Positions 60,829-64,000 of a DNA stretch of 64,000 bases are shown piece after piece. The notes beneath the pieces are model-generated. The model was given only the letters and a program-made list of their open reading frames with translations. It searched no databases and had not been told where the DNA came from. Each line of letters opens with the position of its first letter. The stretch's first letter is position 1. The stretch comes from CAYYFX01 sp046330135 (GTDB lineage: Bacteria > ARS69): positions 186,001-250,000 of the forward strand of contig JAXLTI010000008.1 of assembly GCA_046330135.1 (NCBI GenBank). Reading direction: 5' to 3'. The position numbers and the translations under genes are program-made.

Positions 60829-62388
60829 TCAGCGCAGGAGAGTCACGCGTCCCGCGGCGCTGGCGCCGTCGGAGCCCCGCACGCGATAGAAATACACGCC
60901 CGCGGGCACGGCCACGCCGTGCGCGTCTCGGCCGCTCCACGTGAGCACGCCGTGGCTCTGGTCGTCCTCGGCGCCGGACAGCCTGGCAACCTCGCGACCT
61001 GCCGCGTCGAACACCGTGACCTCCACGCGACCCGCGCGCGGCGCCGACCACGAGAACTCCACGCCCTGCCCGGCGGTCGAGGGGTTCGGGCGCGCTCGCA
61101 CGTCGAACGAGGCGACGGGAGCGGTCGGAAGCGGAGCGGCCAGTCCCGCGCTGGTGTGCTTGATCCGGTACAGCCCGCCCGGGCTCTGGTTCGCGAGGTA
61201 GAGCGCTCCGTCCGGGCCTTCCTGCAGATCCGTGTAGAAGTGGAAGCCTTCCGCCCAGTGATCCGCGCTCGGCTGCCCCGGAACGGGCGGCGCCACCTGC
61301 CAGACGCCCCCGACCAGCACGAGCCGCTTCATCCACTGCAGTCCCCAATCGAGCAGGAAGTAGCTCCCGTCGTAGCTGGCGGGGAACGAGATCGGCGACG
61401 ACGGCACCGAGCGGTAGAGCGGCCCCCCGATCACCGCGACGTCGAGGATGGGGTCGTGCGCGTACCAGTACATGGGCGCCGTGAACGTGTTCGACTGCCC
61501 GCACGTGAGACCGAGGCCCGCGGGGGCGGGACCCTCGAGGATGGGCCAGCCGAAGTTCGGACCGCCGCCACCCGGAGCGATTCGGTCGATCTCCTCGTAG
61601 GCCTCCTCGCCGACTTCACCGATGTATAGGACGCCGGTCAGACGATCGAACGCGAAGCGGAACGGATTGCGCAGTCCCCACGCGTACACGAGGCGAGCGT
61701 TCAGATTCGGGTTCCCCACGAAGGGATTGTCTGGCGGAGTGATGAAGCCCTTCGACGGAGGACCGCCTCCCGAACGCGGGATCCGGGACACGTCGAGGCG
61801 GAGCATCTTGCCGTTCAAGACGGTGAGATCCTGCGCCTGGCAGGGAATCCCGTCGTCTCCCCACGTGAGGTACAGCCGCCCGTCGTTGCCGAAGCGGATC
61901 GTTCCCGCGTTGTGATACGGGTTCACGTCGGGCGTCTCCACGACGATGTACGGTGAGCCGAGCGTGAGGTTCGTGCTCGTGGGCGTCGTGAGATCGCCGG
62001 AAGCGCGATAGAGCGCGAGAATGGAGAGGCTGTCCGTGCGCGTGTAGCTGAGGTAGATGTAGGGACGCGTGGGCCAGTTCGGATCCACGGCCACGCCGAG
62101 GAGCCCGCGCTCGATCTGCGTGGAGACGTTCGGTACGGTGTAGATGACCACGGACGTGTTGCGGCCCACCGCGGCCAAGCGGACGTTGCCCGTTTCCTTC
62201 TCGATGAGAAGCGTGCGTCCGTCGGGCAGGAACGTGAAGCTGATGGGCTCGCCGCCGAACGGCGGTCCGATGACGGATTCGAGCGCGAAACCGGTGGGAA
62301 GGGTCTGCGCATGGACGGTGGTCGGCCCGGAAGCCATCCCCGCGAAGATGGCAAAGACGACCGCGACGGCGGATTGGCGACTTGGCAT
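60829..62388 (-). CDS. secreted PQQ-type sugar dehydrogenase-like protein with FlgD-like tail
   Basis: 519 aa. A signal peptide ends TVHAQ. The main part is a six-bladed GSDH-like propeller (glucose/sorbosone dehydrogenase family): ERGLLGVAVDPNW, YHNAGTIRFGNDGRLYLTWGD with the base His, WGLRNPFRFAFD, GEVGEEAYEEID and GGPLYRS. These soluble enzymes need PQQ. A FlgD-Ig-like tail (PNPSTAGQG, VFDAAGREVARL, AGVYFYRV) follows. ATG 62388 has GGGAG upstream. A close paralog lies 83 nt upstream. No PQQ synthesis gene is in view; the sugar is unknown. Confidence 0.87.
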   Translation of the reverse strand: MPSRQSAVAVVFAIFAGMASGPTTVHAQTLPTGFALESVIGPPFGGEPISFTFLPDGRTLLIEKETGNVRLAAVGRNTSVVIYTVPNVSTQIERGLLGVAVDPNWPTRPYIYLSYTRTDSLSILALYRASGDLTTPTSTNLTLGSPYIVVETPDVNPYHNAGTIRFGNDGRLYLTWGDDGIPCQAQDLTVLNGKMLRLDVSRIPRSGGGPPSKGFITPPDNPFVGNPNLNARLVYAWGLRNPFRFAFDRLTGVLYIGEVGEEAYEEIDRIAPGGGGPNFGWPILEGPAPAGLGLTCGQSNTFTAPMYWYAHDPILDVAVIGGPLYRSVPSSPISFPASYDGSYFLLDWGLQWMKRLVLVGGVWQVAPPVPGQPSADHWAEGFHFYTDLQEGPDGALYLANQSPGGLYRIKHTSAGLAAPLPTAPVASFDVRARPNPSTAGQGVEFSWSAPRAGRVEVTVFDAAGREVARLSGAEDDQSHGVLTWSGRDAHGVAVPAGVYFYRVRGSDGASAAGRVTLLR

Positions 62389-62471
62389 GTTGTGAGCTCC
62401 CGGGGGGATTCGTGCGAGCCCAGGATAGCAGGCGACCGGGCGCACCTCCATGAGCTACGCCCAGGCCGGCG

Positions 62472-64000
62472 TCAGCGCAAGAGCGTCACGCGACCGCCGG
62501 CCGTCCCGCCCGGACCCGTCAAGCGATAGAAGTACACTCCGGCGGGGACCGCCGTGCCGGCCCCGTCGCGACCGCTCCACGCGAGAACGCCGCGGCTCGC
62601 GCCTCGGGGATCGTCGAGCTGCGCCACCCGGCGGCCGACCGCGTCGAAGATCCGGAGGGTGACGCGGCCCGCGCGCGGCGCGACCCAGGAGAACTCCACG
62701 TCGCGTCCCGCCTTCCCGGGATTCGGCCGCGCCTGGACGTCGAGCGCGGTGACCGACGCGAGCGGCGCTTCCACCGACGTGGGCGCCGCGTGCCGGATGC
62801 GGTAGAGCCCCCAGTTCCCGCCGTGCCTCATGAGATAGAGCGCGCCGTCCGGCCCCTCCTGGAAATCGGAGTAGTAGAGGAAGGCGTCGCCCCAGCGGTC
62901 GGGCGCGGGCTGTCCCGGAACGGCGGGCGCCAGCTGCCATACTCCGGCGACTTGCACGATGCGGCGGATCCAGCCGGCGCCCCAGTCGAGGAAGAAGTAG
63001 CTCCCCTCGTAGGCCAGCGGGAACGTCATCGGCGACGACGGCACCCCGCGGTAGATCGGTCCGCCGATCACGGCGTTCGGGTTGATGCCGTCATGCGGGT
63101 ACGAGTAGACCGGATCCGTGAACGTGTTGCCCTGGCCGCAGGTGAGCCCCAAGGTCCCGGCCGCGGGACCCTCGCGCAGGGGCCAGCCCAGGTTCTGGCC
63201 GCCCGTTCCCGCGGGAATCCGATCGATCTCCTCCCACAGGTTCTCGCCGACTTCGCCGATGTAGCGGTCGCCGGTGAGCGGATCGATGGTGAATCGGAAC
63301 GGGTTGCGCATGCCCCAGACGAAGACGAGGCGCGCGTTCAGGTCAGGGTTGCCCACGAACGGGTTGTCCGCCGGCGTGATGAGGCCCTTGGGCGGTGGAC
63401 CGCTGCCGGTGCCCGGCAGCGAGGAGACGTCGAGGCGGACCATCTTCCCGTTCAGCCACGTGAGATCCTGCGCGTGGCACGGAGAGCCGTCGTCGCCCCA
63501 GGTGGCGTAGAGCTTGCCGTCGAGTCCGAAGCGGACCGTCCCGCCGTTGTGGTAGGTCTGGACATCGGGCGTCTCGAGGATCTCGTAGGGAGACGACAGG
63601 GTGACGTTCGTGCTGGCCGGATTCGAGAGGTCGCCGGAGGCGGTGTACATCACGAGGACGGAAAGGCCGTCCGAGCGCGTGAAGCTGAAGTAGAGGTACG
63701 GCCGCGTCGGCCACGCGGGATCCACCGCCACGCCGAGGAGCCCCCGCTCGTCCGTGATCGCGACGTTCGGAATCGTGGCGATCAGCGACGTGGTTTGCGC
63801 CCCCGCCGCGGCCAACCGGACGGCGCCCGTCTCCCTCTCGAGCAGAACGACGCGCCGGTCGGGAAGGAACGCGAACCCGCTCGGCTCGCCGGTGAAGCCT
63901 CCCCAGATCGCGAGATCGATGGAGAAGCCCGTGGGCACCGTTTGGGCCCGGACGGAGACGGCGGCGAGCGGCGCGATCGCGACGGACGCAACGGCGAAGA
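62472..64000 (-). CDS. second PQQ-type sugar dehydrogenase-like protein (5' end outside window)
   Basis: At least 509 codons. It is very similar to the downstream gene through the propeller (ERGLLGVAVDPAW, YHNGGTVRFGLDGKLYATWGD, WGMRNPFRFTID, GEVGENLWEEID) and the FlgD-like tail (PNPGKAGRD, AGVYFYRLTG). The frame stays open to the right edge and reads as a signal peptide (AVASVAIAPLAA then VRAQ), so the start codon lies past 64000. The apparent start at 63938 (GTG) is internal. Tandem duplication. Confidence 0.87.
   Translation of the reverse strand, partial: FAVASVAIAPLAAVSVRAQTVPTGFSIDLAIWGGFTGEPSGFAFLPDRRVVLLERETGAVRLAAAGAQTTSLIATIPNVAITDERGLLGVAVDPAWPTRPYLYFSFTRSDGLSVLVMYTASGDLSNPASTNVTLSSPYEILETPDVQTYHNGGTVRFGLDGKLYATWGDDGSPCHAQDLTWLNGKMVRLDVSSLPGTGSGPPPKGLITPADNPFVGNPDLNARLVFVWGMRNPFRFTIDPLTGDRYIGEVGENLWEEIDRIPAGTGGQNLGWPLREGPAAGTLGLTCGQGNTFTDPVYSYPHDGINPNAVIGGPIYRGVPSSPMTFPLAYEGSYFFLDWGAGWIRRIVQVAGVWQLAPAVPGQPAPDRWGDAFLYYSDFQEGPDGALYLMRHGGNWGLYRIRHAAPTSVEAPLASVTALDVQARPNPGKAGRDVEFSWVAPRAGRVTLRIFDAVGRRVAQLDDPRGASRGVLAWSGRDGAGTAVPAGVYFYRLTGPGGTAGGRVTLLR

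Overview
The window is a GC-rich bacterial chromosome segment with tightly packed genes, many GTG or TTG starts and many 4-nt gene overlaps. I see no tRNA, rRNA, CRISPR array, transposase or phage gene. Several traits suggest an uncultured Gram-negative lineage of the FCB type, in the style of Candidatus Eisenbacteria: FlgD-like C-terminal domains on secreted proteins, Ser/Thr kinases fused to beta-propeller or TPR domains, a Bacteroidetes-style TonB receptor followed by a DUF4249-like lipoprotein, and RND pumps. This placement is an inference from gene content, not from a marker gene.

Layout. 0-6.4 kb: a YHS lipoprotein, a giant 19-heme cytochrome c fused to a membrane cytochrome b, a Ser/Thr kinase and a SET-domain methyltransferase. 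6.5-10.2 kb: three secreted-type proteins (DNRLRE and two beta-helix), the most upstream one lacking its N-terminus. 10.4-20 kb: modBC without modA, then an adaptor and two RND pumps in one overlapping operon. 20-28.7 kb: an S9 peptidase, the TonB receptor/DUF4249 pair, an operon murI / ACP phosphodiesterase-like / short asparaginase-like gene, and a secreted FlgD-tailed protein. 28.7-35 kb: a polytopic membrane protein, an anion transporter, a VCBS-repeat protein and a DMT transporter. 35-39.4 kb: an HTH / binding-protein-like / zinc-ribbon regulator, a small membrane protein, lemA and two TPM-domain genes.

39.5-49.1 kb, minus strand: one translationally coupled operon. It runs from an HTH-EIIA regulator through HyfB-, HyfC-, HyfE-, HyfF- and HyfG-like subunits and a fused ferredoxin/NuoB-like subunit to a membrane glycosyltransferase-like gene. 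The large subunit has lost the four cysteines that hold Ni-Fe, so this is an energy-converting hydrogenase-related (Ehr-type) ion-pumping complex rather than a hydrogenase. 49-57.6 kb: malQ, a choice-of-anchor-L protein, a second kinase with a beta-propeller, a GH53-like protein and a MATE exporter. 57.7-64 kb: a polysaccharide flippase, a sugar-phosphate nucleotidyltransferase, and two tandem PQQ-type sugar dehydrogenase-like proteins, the second cut by the window edge.

Most notable: (1) the Ehr-type complex headed by a PTS EIIA-domain regulator; (2) the 19-heme cytochrome built by internal duplication on a CbcL-like plan; (3) a regulator of unusual HTH/binding-protein/Zn-ribbon architecture beside a cluster of TTG-N4-CAACG sites lying at candidate promoters; (4) a shared C-terminal W-G-R-x-K-S-x-aromatic-R ending on two otherwise unrelated secreted proteins, which looks like a sorting or processing tag.
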